A stretch of DNA of 64,000 nt from Nymphalis io (Eukaryota > Arthropoda > Insecta > Lepidoptera > Nymphalidae). The position numbers and the translations under genes are program-made. The DNA lies in contig NC_065913.1 in assembly GCF_905147045.1 (NCBI RefSeq), positions 9,448,501 through 9,512,500 on the forward strand, written 5' to 3'. The notes beneath the pieces are model-generated. The model saw only the letters and a list, made by a program, of their open reading frames with translations. It did no database searches and was not told the origin of the DNA. The number at the start of each line of letters is the position of its first letter. Position 1 is the stretch's first letter. This document shows, piece after piece, positions 53,391 to 62,621 of the stretch.

Positions 53391-53445
53391 GTAGGTGGAG
53401 GATAGTTCTTAATTTAAATAAACGTCAAAATAATCATTAGCGCAC

Positions 53446-53561
53446 CTGAGCATCGAAGCCGAGTATCTCGTGGCTGAGCGAGGACGTCCTACTACTTTTC
53501 ACTTCGTGCAAATGCCTGAACATGTTCAGGCGAGCGCTCCCTCTACCGTTATCGAGTTCAC
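53446..53561 (-). CDS. GTPBP2: GTPBP2-like copy III, exon D (after the P-loop)
   Basis: The 116-bp exon encodes (G)ELDNGRGSARLNMFRHLHE then VKSSRTSSLSHEILGFDAQ, almost the vertebrate GTPBP2 sequence GELDNGRGRARLNLFRHLHEIQSGRTSSISFEILGF, and unlike GTPBP1 at the RLN.FRHLHE positions. The acceptor is 'ttctacag' and the donor 'gtgcgc'. It completes the split Gly codon of exon C. It carries the switch-I region and is the best evidence for the family name. No copy of exon D is seen in copies I or II. Confidence 0.95.
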
Positions 53562-53887
53562 CTGTAGAAAAGAAAAACTATTGTATTGCGCACTACAAAC
53601 AGCTAACATACCATCAACCAATGACGTCATTACAATTTCAAGATCAAATTTTATACTGCCATTGTAATTAACTAAGTTTCTTGACCATAAAATATTTATC
53701 TGAGGATAAAATAAATGATATTACAATATAATATTAACAAAGTCGGTTTTTGTCCCGACTAAGTAGGTATCATTTAATTTGTTTAAAAATGTAATAGCAT
53801 TTTTACCCACAGCTGGGATAAGGCGTCATCTCCTTATTACGAGTACACACGTATAGGATCTCTACATGATAATCGAATCAAAAACTT

Positions 53888-54060
53888 CTGGATTTTTTTT
53901 ATAGAATAGGAAGGCGGACGAGCATATGGGCCACCTGATGGTAAGTGGTCACCAACGCCCATAGCCATTGCCATTGCAAGAAATGTTAACCATCGCCTAC
54001 ATCACCAATGCGCCACCAACCTTGGGAACTAAGATGTTATGTCCCTTGTGCCTGTAATTA
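53888..54060 (-). repeat. REP-4 interspersed repeat
   Basis: Duplicate of the copy at 1-112, here with its 3' end ('ttttttatagaataggaag') visible. It lies in the C-D intron. Confidence 0.87.
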
Positions 54061-54123
54061 AATACTCAATATTTAATTTAGTTACTAGAACTTACGACTT
54101 CAACAAGATAATAACGAACGTAC

Positions 54124-54235
54124 CTTGAGTGAGAACGCCTATGAGCGTCGACTTGCCCGCCTCGTTCGCCCCCATCACCGCGACCCGCAGCTCGACGCTC
54201 TGCTGCGTGTCCGCCAGCTGCGAACCGAGTACGTA
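54124..54235 (-). CDS. GTPBP2: GTPBP2-like copy III, exon C (P-loop exon)
   Basis: Intact 112-bp exon with GANEAGKST and GVLTQ, splice sites as in copy I. With exon B upstream and exon D downstream in correct phase, this is the only place in the window where B, C and D could be spliced together. Confidence 0.93.
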
Positions 54236-55232
54236 CTGTAGCGTAGACAGGTTTAGACAGAGATAGAATTATCAAATCTTTGGACCCTTATCGTGTAACC
54301 AGTTTTGGTGTTTGTTGAAACTTGACAGTTGGTGCGTTCATTGTGTTTTATGTTCAATTTTCGCTTATATTTATGTTAGAAAACGATTCTAATCCAGTGT
54401 AAAGGCCGAGAAACAATCCTTATATCATATCGATGGTTATACAATGGTGCAGTGTCGTATTATTTCATGTTAAAGCGACAGCAAGAATAAAATTGCCGGC
54501 GTGTGTTTTCACGCGTAAGTACGACTATTTTGTCTCAAAATATAGTTTCTCAGTGATGTTTATTTATGCCATAGCATGACGGAACCTTATATCAAATTAA
54601 AATCCTAAAGATAATATGATTTTCCAGTTTTTATTATTCATAACCTATAATTATTTATCATGTAAGTGCTGCCAGCATCGGCTAAAAAAAGTCCCGATAT
54701 TCGATAAAAAATATCGACTCGTCGACAATGAAACAAATAAATACGGAGTCCATTAATAAACTAAAGTGCTTCGCTATATGTATATATGTTATTTTAATTT
54801 ATTCGTTATCCTATTTATAGTTTTCTAACGACAACATGATTTAACATTCTTCATGAATTTATAATATTATTAGATTCGGAGTCAAGAGGGTAACATAGAA
54901 ATATATGTGGCAACCATTCTTTATGAGGAGAACGCTAATCCAGTACCATATAAAGATGCCGAAGTACTATTGATAACGGAAACAAAAACAAACAATGCAA
55001 CGGTTTTCGGGTGTAGGAGGAAAACAAAAAAATATTATAATTAAAAAAAATATATAAAAAACATTAAAAAGTAAAATTTAATAACCCTATTTAGTTTTAA
55101 TTAAGTCCCGAAAATCTCCCAAAACAGGGAACGCGGGTACTATGGCAACGTTATAAGCACACATCGACAAACCATCTCCGTCTCGATCGCGGCCTCGCGG
55201 CCCCTCGGTGTACCAGTTCCAGGTGTGCCTAC
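54236..55232 (-). other. Copy III intron between exons B and C
   Basis: Paralogue of 284-1295. The palindrome is reduced to a partial arm near 54309. No gene. Confidence 0.75.
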
Positions 55233-55445
55233 CTTGCGGATGTACACCTCGTCGACGGCGCGCGCCGGCGCCACGCGGCGGGCCCGCGCGCCCACGAGCG
55301 CGGCGCCGAGCGCGCGCGCCATGTCCCGCAGCGCGCGCAGCGACGCCCGCAGCGCGCCCGCCCGCGACCCGCGCAGCGCGCCGCAGTCGCGCACGCCCAC
55401 CACATACACCACCGCGCCGCCGCCCGAGCGCAGCCGCCACTTCAG
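55233..55445 (-). CDS. GTPBP2: GTPBP2-like copy III, exon B, intact
   Basis: A 71-codon phase-0 exon encoding LKWRLRSGGGAVVYVVGVRD, then RASLRALRDMARALGA and DEVYIRK, matching MKWRL.EGRGEA.Y.IGV.D.G, ASL..L..MA..VGA and EVLVRK of GTPBP2. The donor is 'gtaggc'. The acceptor tract is a run of 21 C. Very GC-rich (Ala/Arg codons GCG/CGC), unlike the AT-rich introns. Exon A is not found upstream: the inverted-repeat insertion begins about 55 bp away. Confidence 0.92.
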
Positions 55446-55500
55446 CTGCGGGGGGGGGGGGGGGGGGGGGCACGTGTTGAGGTGTCGGGGTGACAATACG

Positions 55501-56067
55501 TTAAGTTTATACTTACATTATAATTGATATTAAATTGTAGTAGGCATTTATTTATGACAACAGTAGATATTTTGATGATGAAATGTTCCCAGGTAGGTAA
55601 CCACTTAACAACAACATTATAGCCTCTTTATTTGTACCAGGCCAAACAAAGGGAATGCATTGAAGGAGATATTAATATGTATACCTACCTACCCATCCTC
55701 ACAACTTTGCTTTAATTTCCATTGATATATATTATTGGTGGAGATGGATAGTTAGATACATTATTACAATATAGATCGCGGCCGCCACAGTGCTGACCGC
55801 TGAACATAAATATCTCCAGATGGATAAGTACATAAAATAAGAAAACATACCTGTGGGTATCCTCGAACGTTCATCCCACTTCTGATGTTTAAAGTCACTA
55901 GCAGGAACAGATATTTAATGGGTGAATCCGAACTTTCCAAATAAATTGTAGGAAAACACAATCAAATCTATTAACAGTTTTTATTTTAAAATGTCACAGA
56001 CACAATTCACACGGGACACACTCTCATTCGCTGTCGCCCCCGATCGAATGACTATTAGCAACACAGA
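55501..56067 (-). mobile_element. Left arm of a 6.9-kb inverted-repeat structure (LTR-like)
   Basis: The arm matches the reverse complement of about 61857-62424 over some 560 bp, starting 'aagtttatacttac'. Contents on the minus strand: 'gacattttaaaataaaaac' with a poly-A signal, then 'catcagaagtgggatgaac' resembling a retroelement leader after an LTR, then 'cccacag|gtatg' like a splice donor. It looks like part of an LTR element of unknown class. Exon B of copy III ends just outside it. Confidence 0.75.
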
Positions 56068-58310
56068 TCAGAGCCCCATTTGGCGATGAGCTCTAACGTC
56101 CTATCGAGTTCAATGACAAGATCCTTCCGCCTCTCCTCAATTTCCGCTCGCCCAGCCACTGTGCGTCCGTGGTATCCACCATGCACTGTACTATCGTCTG
56201 CATAGCAATGTATGTTCCCAAGGGAGAGCATATCATTGATATGCAAAAGAAAGAGTGTGGGAGATAGCACAGATCCCTGGGGGACCCCAGCATTCACTAC
56301 ATAGAATTGTGAAGCGCAACCATCAACTAAAACACGAAGGCTACGCTTGTGTAGGAAGCTGGCAATCCAGGTGCATAACTGAGCAAGCAGACCATATGCC
56401 GGCAGCTTGGAGAGAAGACTTCTGTGCCAGACCCTGTCGAAAGCCTTGGAGATATTGAGGCTGACAGCCAACGATTCTCCATGCTTGTCGATAGCTTCAC
56501 CCCAGAGGTTTGTTACGTACGCTAGAAGATCACCTGTGGACCGTTTTGGTCGAAACCCGTACTGACGATCATTAATTAGACAGTGATCTTCTAGGTAATG
56601 GATCAGTTGGTTGTTTAGTATCCGTTCCATCACCTTACAAAGTACTGAGGTGATAGCTATTGGTCGATAATTTGCCGGGTCAGACTGATCCCCTTTTTTG
56701 GGAACCGCTTGCACATTAGCTCTTCTCCAAGCCTCCAGCACACATCCCGAAGAGAGAGAAAGTTGGAACAGGCGCGTTAACACAGGAGACAGCTCCGCCG
56801 CGCACTTCTTCAGCACAATGGCTGGTATTCCATCAGGACCGCTAGCTTTCCGTATATCAAGTGATTGCAGCTCCGCACGCACATCACATTGCCTGATTTT
56901 GATGTCAGGCATCGTGTGGCCACATGAAGGTATTGTTGGTGGCTTCGCACTACAATCATCGATCACAGAGTTGTCGGCAAAGAGTTTAGCCAGGAGGTCG
57001 GCTTTCTCCTGCGGACTGTGAGCTAGCGATCCGTCCGGATTTCTGAGCGGTGGCAGCGAAGGTTGGCAGAAATTGTTTTGCACAGACTTGGTCAGACGCC
57101 AGTAGCTACGGGAGCCCCTAGGATGCGAAATAAGGTCATAACCAATCTGTACAATGCGCTGAGCATCCGCTCTCGTGTATGCTTTCCTACAGGACTTGGA
57201 ATTTTTATTGTAGTTTGCTTTCAGTGAGTCAATGTTAAATGCCCCGCTAATGCAGCCGTTGATCCACGCGCGATATGCCGCCTGCTTAGATGATACAGCG
57301 TCGGCACATTCACGAGTGAACCAACGGTTACGCGTACCCCTTTTGATGAGATCTGAGCTAGGAATGTAGTATTCCATTCCTAACATGATCTCATCAGCAA
57401 CAGCAGCGGCACTAGCTGACGGTCATTCCCACTGAAGCAACGTTCCTTCCAAGGGACTGACGCATAGTAATCGCGCATACCGTCCCAATCTGCCGACTTA
57501 TAGTGCCAATCGCGACGTTTGCATACCGCTGATGGCGGCAGCTTGGCCTGTGGCACTTTGGTAGATATAAGGCCGTGATCCGAAGAACCAAGTGGAGCTT
57601 GAACCACAACCTGATATTCCACCGGGTGAGAAGTCAGCAGAAGATCCAGTAGGGAAGGCGCTTGCCCATCAATGTCTGGGATCCTGGTGGGCTGTTCAAC
57701 CAGTTGGGTCAAGTCGTGTGTGAGAGCAAAAGCATGAGCAGTTCTTCCAGCATGGTCAGTTTTGAGGGATTTCAACCATGATTCATGGTGAGCATTAAAA
57801 TCCCCCAAAAATACCAATTCCGCGTTAGGTTAGCTGCGCAAGAGCAAACTGCTCTTGCGCAGCATCTGCCACCCGACTAAGATGGTCGAATAATCGGCTT
57901 GTCTCCAAGTCACCAATGTGGGATCTGTAGAGGCACACGTAGACTCGACTCTGACGAACCAGGTCCACACGTACCACCAACATGGAGAAGGAGGGGTCCT
58001 CCAAGCAGCGCAATCGGTGACAACAAACATCCGCCCTGACGAACAAGCATACTCCGGCTTTCGCTTTAAAAGATTCTTCAAGCATGTAGCAGGGATAGTT
58101 AAGGTAGCTGGTGTCGGCAGGGCGGAGTATTTGCGTCTCCGTGAGAAACAACATTGCTGGCCGTGCTGTCTCGAGATGGTGGTGGACAGCGTTGAGGTTA
58201 GCGTGGAGTCCTCGGATGTTAGAGAACTCGACCTCAAACAGCGTGGGTATGGTGGGGGTGTGCACCGCTGAACGACGCTGAACGCTGAATTTCAAGTTTC
58301 GATCAAACAT
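56068..58310 (-). pseudogene. Jockey-superfamily LINE (Daphne-like), endonuclease to RT, 3' part missing
   Basis: Endonuclease: VEFSNIRGLHANLNAVHHHL, LFLTETQILRPADT, MVFLGDFNAHHESW. Linker and RT: SGPDGIPAIVLKK, YGFRPKRSTGDLL, SLNISKAFDRVWHRS, GVPQGSVLSPTLF, CYADDSTVHG. Breaks near 57420 and 57830 shift the frame; a short inverted duplication of 'agagcaaactgctcttgcg' is at the second. The sequence stops at AKWGSD, losing the C-terminus and poly-A. LINEs lose their 5', not 3', end on insertion, so the missing 3' end points to a later rearrangement. Confidence 0.93.
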
Positions 58311-58700
58311 TAAGAAACATTTAAAATGATACAATCACTTAATTAATCAATAGTTATTCCGTTAATGTCAGAAACACTAATAACGCACTTCACTGGTAAT
58401 CACTACACTAATAAACTAGATATCACTTCATTCTTATTTGGACGTACATTGTGTCAAGCTTAATGAACTTGAGCTACCGTTTGCCGCCCTCGGGACACGG
58501 CCTGCTTATTAACAGCACATAGTCGAGGTAAGCTACCGTTTGTCACCATCGGAACACGGCCTGCTAATACGTCACATAACGAAGCTACCGTTTGTCACCA
58601 TCGGAGCACGGCCTGCTTATACGTCGCATAATGAAGCTACCGTTTGCCGCCGTCGGGACACGGCCTGCTATTCGATTTTACTCTTCATTTCATGGGATTG
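58311..58700 (-). promoter_or_regulatory. LINE 5' UTR with four tandem promoter-like monomers
   Basis: Four units sharing 'gctaccgtttgncnncntcg' then 'gnacacggcctgct' begin near 58472, 58531, 58582 and 58633, so spacing is about 50-60 bp. They lie directly upstream of the LINE reading frame, in the place where L1-type LINEs carry promoter monomers. Function is inferred from position only. Confidence 0.65.
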
Positions 58701-58779
58701 TCTCTTTTTTTTTAAAAAAAATAATTTCGGGAAATATTTAATTCAGTAATCACTTGCCCTGATCGATTCAGACATCAGA

Positions 58780-58815
58780 CCTAAACTGTGGGTATCCTCG
58801 AACGTTCATCCCACT
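58780..58815 (-). repeat. Extra copy of the arm leader motif
   Basis: 'gtgggtatcctcgaacgttc' and 'atcccacttctgat' recur here in the same orientation as in the left arm (near 55853), so the leader occurs three times within the structure. Confidence 0.8.
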
Positions 58816-58929
58816 TCTGATCTTATAAAGGTAAGATCAAATTAAGACAATAACAATCCTAACCTCTATTTATTCAAATAATCTTAACATGAGCAAATCA
58901 CAAAATAAACTAAATAGGAACTAAAAAAA

Positions 58930-61296
58930 CAAAATTAGCACATCATCACCAGCCGAAAGACGTCCACTGCTGGACAAAGGCCTCCCCTAAGGATTTCCAC
59001 GTTGGCCGCCATGCGCTGCCCGCATCCAACGGCTTCCCGCGACTCGTTCTAAGTCGTCGGTCCACCTTGTAGGGGGCCTGCCACGCTGCGTCTTCCGGTT
59101 CGTGGTCGCCACTCGAGAACCTTTCTGCCCCAGCGGCCGTCGGTTCTGCGAGCAATGTGCCCCGCCCACTGCCACTTCAATTTAGCAATTCTTCGGGCTA
59201 TGTCGGTTACTTTGGTTCGCCTGCGGATTTCATCAGTTCTGATTCGATCTCGCAGGAAACTCCGAGCATAGCCCTCTCCATTGCCCTTTGAGTGACCTTG
59301 AGCCTTCTTATGAGGCCCATTGTAAGCGACCACGTCTCTGATCCATAAGTCATCACTGGCAACACACACACTCGTCGAAGACTTTCGACTTGAGACACTG
59401 CGGTATTTGGGATGAGAAGATATCGTGTAGCTTCCCGAACGCTGCCCAGCCGAGTTGAATTCGACGATTGACCTCTTTCTCGAAGTTGGACCTACCTAGT
59501 TGGATGGTCTGACCTAGGTAGACATAGTTGTCTACAACTTCGAGTGCAGAATTTCCAACCTTGACTTGAGTGGGTGCAACATGGATGTTCGACATGATTT
59601 TCGTCTTGTCCATGTTCATTTTCAGACCCACTTGTTGGGAAACCCTGCTGAGGTCATCGAGCATAGTGCCAAGGTCTTCCAAGGTGTCGGCCATAATTAC
59701 GATGTCATCGGCAAATCGAAGATGAGTGATGTACTCGCCGTTGATATTGATGCCAAGTCCGTTCCAGTCCAGAAGCTTGAAAACATCTTCCAATGCAGCG
59801 GTAAACAGTTTCGGAGATATCACGTCTCCCTGTCTTACACCTCTCTGCAGTTGGATAGGTTTTGAGTTCCGATCCTGGAGTCGGATCGACATGGTGGCGT
59901 TCTCGTACAAGCAATTTAACACCCTGATATACCGACAATCAATTTGGCACCTTTGAAGAGAATTCAGCACGGGCCAGGTTTTGATCGAATCAAAGGCTTT
60001 CTCATAGTGTGTCTATGGTGCTAAAGCCTTTCCGGAATCCGGCTTGTTCGGGTGGCTGGAAGTCGTCAAGCCTTTGCTCGAGACGATTCGTAATGACTCT
60101 CGAAAACAACTTGTAAACATGACTCAGCAGTGAGATGGGCCTGTAATTCTTCAGAAGGGTTTTATCACCCTTCTTAAAGAAAAGTACCACCACACTTCTG
60201 TGCCATGCTTTTGGCGTTTGACCTTTGGCAATGACGGAGTTAAAAAGCCTCTGAAGAGCCCTGAGAATCGGTGTACCACCCGCCTTCAGAAGCTCGGCTG
60301 TAATACCATCATCACCAGGTGCCTTGTTGTTTTTGAGTTGTCCGAGAGCCATTCTAATCTCGAAAAGACTGACGTCCTGAAAATCTTCAGTGTAGTGTCG
60401 GGTCAGTCTTGCTCTGGGATCTGCAGCATGACTACTGACAGGTGATTGAGCTGTCGTGTACAGCTGACCGAAGAACTTCTCAACCTCTTCCAACAGCTCA
60501 GATCTTGACGTGACTATTCTGCCATCCTCAGTTTTCAGCCTTGTCAGTTGACTCTGACCAACAGACAGATCTCTGGCGAACACTTTAGAGCCTTTGTTCC
60601 GCTCGATGGCCTCTTTAATGCGCATTGTATTAAATTGGCGAGTGTCGCGAGCTAGAGACTTTGAAATCTGTCTGTTGATCAGCCGATAGCCGGCAGCATC
60701 AGCTGGGGACGTCAGAATCATTTTCCGTCTTTCCTCCATAAGCCGTAGGGTAGAGGCAGAGATCTTTTTCGTTCCTTTTGTACGGCTGGTCTTGAAGGTC
60801 TTAGACCCAGCCGTACGGACAGTTTCCACAAGCCTGTCGTTGTATGTGTCCACTTCCTTGCAGTCTGCTAGGCAATCGAATCGGTTTTGGAGTTCGAGCT
60901 GAAAGGCTTCGGGATTTCGCATTTGAAGAGGTGATGGTCGGAGCGTAGACTTCATCAGTCGGGACCTCTGGAGTTTAACATTGATATTTAACGAGCCTCT
61001 TACGAGTCTGTGATCGCTCCCAGCTTTGACTGCATTGATCACGGAGACGTCATTAAATATTTGTCTTCTCGTCGACAAGATGAAGTCTATCTCATTCTTG
61101 GTTTTCCCATCAGGGCTCACCCAGGTCCATTTACGCTGACCTGGCTTCTTGAAAAAGGAGTTCGTCATAAAGAGTCCCTCCTTCTCCATAAAGTCGGCCA
61201 ACATCTGGCCCCGAAGGTTGCGGTCTCCAATTCCATGAGGTCCCACCTTTAACTCATCACCGAATCGTTTGCCCAGCTTCGCGTTAAAGTGATTGT
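58930..61296 (-). pseudogene. RTE-clade LINE, second family, 5' truncated
   Basis: Endonuclease end (KTKNEIDFILSTRRQIFNDV, AGSDHRLVRGSLN), linker and RT (DDGITAELLKAGG, EQAGFRKGFSTID; then QGDVISPKLFTAALEDVF, LRFADDIVIMADTLEDLG), and C-terminal RRIAKLKWQWAGH. A deletion near 60005 removes the VDYEKAFDS block, and shifts near 59360 and 59050 break the end. The 3' end is 'catcatca'-type. It differs clearly from the RTE at 16613-19637 in sequence and 3' tail. Confidence 0.93.
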
Positions 61297-61345
61297 ATCA
61301 TTTTAAATGTTTCTTAATGTTTGATCAAAACTTGAAATTATCAAC
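61297..61345 (+). repeat. Inverted fragment of the Daphne-like LINE 5' region
   Basis: 'gtgattgtatcattttaaat' and 'cttaatgtttgatcaaaac' are the reverse complement of 58296-58345. So beyond the outer arms an inner inverted match also exists, with the RTE between. Confidence 0.85.
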
Positions 61346-61856
61346 CCACCTATCAAGATTGTTATTTAAATAAATGTGTAAACGTAACTATTTGATAGAC
61401 ACAGAAATTAACTATTTTCTATGATTATCATTTAAATAAATGTATAAAACCCAAGTACGGTGTACTAGGTATTTACTGTAATATTTACTTTTGATTTTTA
61501 TTTATTTTTTTATTATATAATTTACTTTTCATTCAATGTAACTCGGGTTTTCTACCTAAATTTATTTAATTAAATATCTTATCTTAAAACTTAATATATA
61601 AAATATACATGTACTCTAAAATTTGTCGTATGTGGTCATACTCTAATTCGAATGGCCGAGCATTATTTGGAATGGGGACATTCCAATAGCAGAATGGCCG
61701 TCTGTTAGCGTTTGTAGGAATATAGGAGGGTAGTAGTGGGAGGAATTGTATTAAAAGGAGAGTGGACGGTAGACAGGTCTCTTTTTGCTATCGTGTGTTC
61801 GCTCGATTGGTGTCATACTGTGTTATTTTTGTAATCCATTGCGATTAAGTTTGTTA
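61346..61856. other. AT-rich internal part of the inverted-repeat structure
   Basis: No ORF. Contains 'atttaaataaatgt' twice, a TATA-poor stretch, and 'gaatggggacattccaatag', then a possible LTR promoter region before the right arm. Confidence 0.45.
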
Positions 61857-62424
61857 GTGTCATGTTGCTAAGAGTCATTTGATCGGGGGCGACAGCGAAT
61901 GAGAGTGTGTCCCGTGTGAATTGTGTCTGTGACATTTTAAAATAAAAACTGTTAATAGATTTGATTGTGTTTTCCTACAATTCATTTGGAAAGTTCGGAT
62001 TCACCCATTAAATATCTGTTCCTGCTAGTGACTTTCAACATCAGAAGTGGGATGAACGTTCGAGGATACCCACAGGTATGTTTTCTTATTTTATGTACTT
62101 ATCCATCTGGAGATATTTATGTTCAGCGGTCAGCACTGTGGCGGCCGCGATCTATATTGTAATAATGTATCTAACTATCCACCTCCACCAATAATATATA
62201 TCAATGGAAATTAAAGCAAAGTTGTGAGGATGGGTAGGTAGGTATACATATTAATATCTCCTTCAATGCATTCCCTTTGTTTGGCCTGGTACAAATAAAG
62301 AGGCTATAATGTTGTTGTTAAGTGGTTACCTACCTGGGAACATTTCATCATCAAAATATCTACTGTTGTCATAAATAAACGCCTACTACAATTTAATATC
62401 AATTATAATGTAAGTATAAACTTA
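61857..62424 (+). mobile_element. Right arm of the inverted-repeat structure (LTR-like)
   Basis: Reverse complement of the left arm, ending 'gtaagtataaactta'. At the outer ends the left reads cgTTAAgtttatac and the right gtataaacTTAtcc, so a TTAA-like or TA-type target is possible but not proven. Confidence 0.75.
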
Positions 62425-62620
62425 TCCATAAAACTACTGCAAAGTTCATACACAGTTTTCTAGATTTACGTCAAGACCATGTGAATTTCATTAAGAAGCT
62501 AGTACAGATTAATGTATATTTAAATAGTTTTTGTTTATACACATCTTGATAAAATGGAAAGCACCGAAACCGTTACAAATATATCGTCATAATTGTAACG
62601 TAAACATAATCAAATCTGAT
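62425..62620. other. Short unassigned segment
   Basis: Does not resemble the intron sequence that follows exon B in copies I and II. No gene seen. Confidence 0.5.
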
Positions 62621-62621
62621 A

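Noticed and set aside
55208..55527. Plus-strand Arg/Ala/Pro-rich ORFs over exon B
   Set aside because: Products of GC-rich exon B read on the wrong strand, ending in poly-Gly from the G run.
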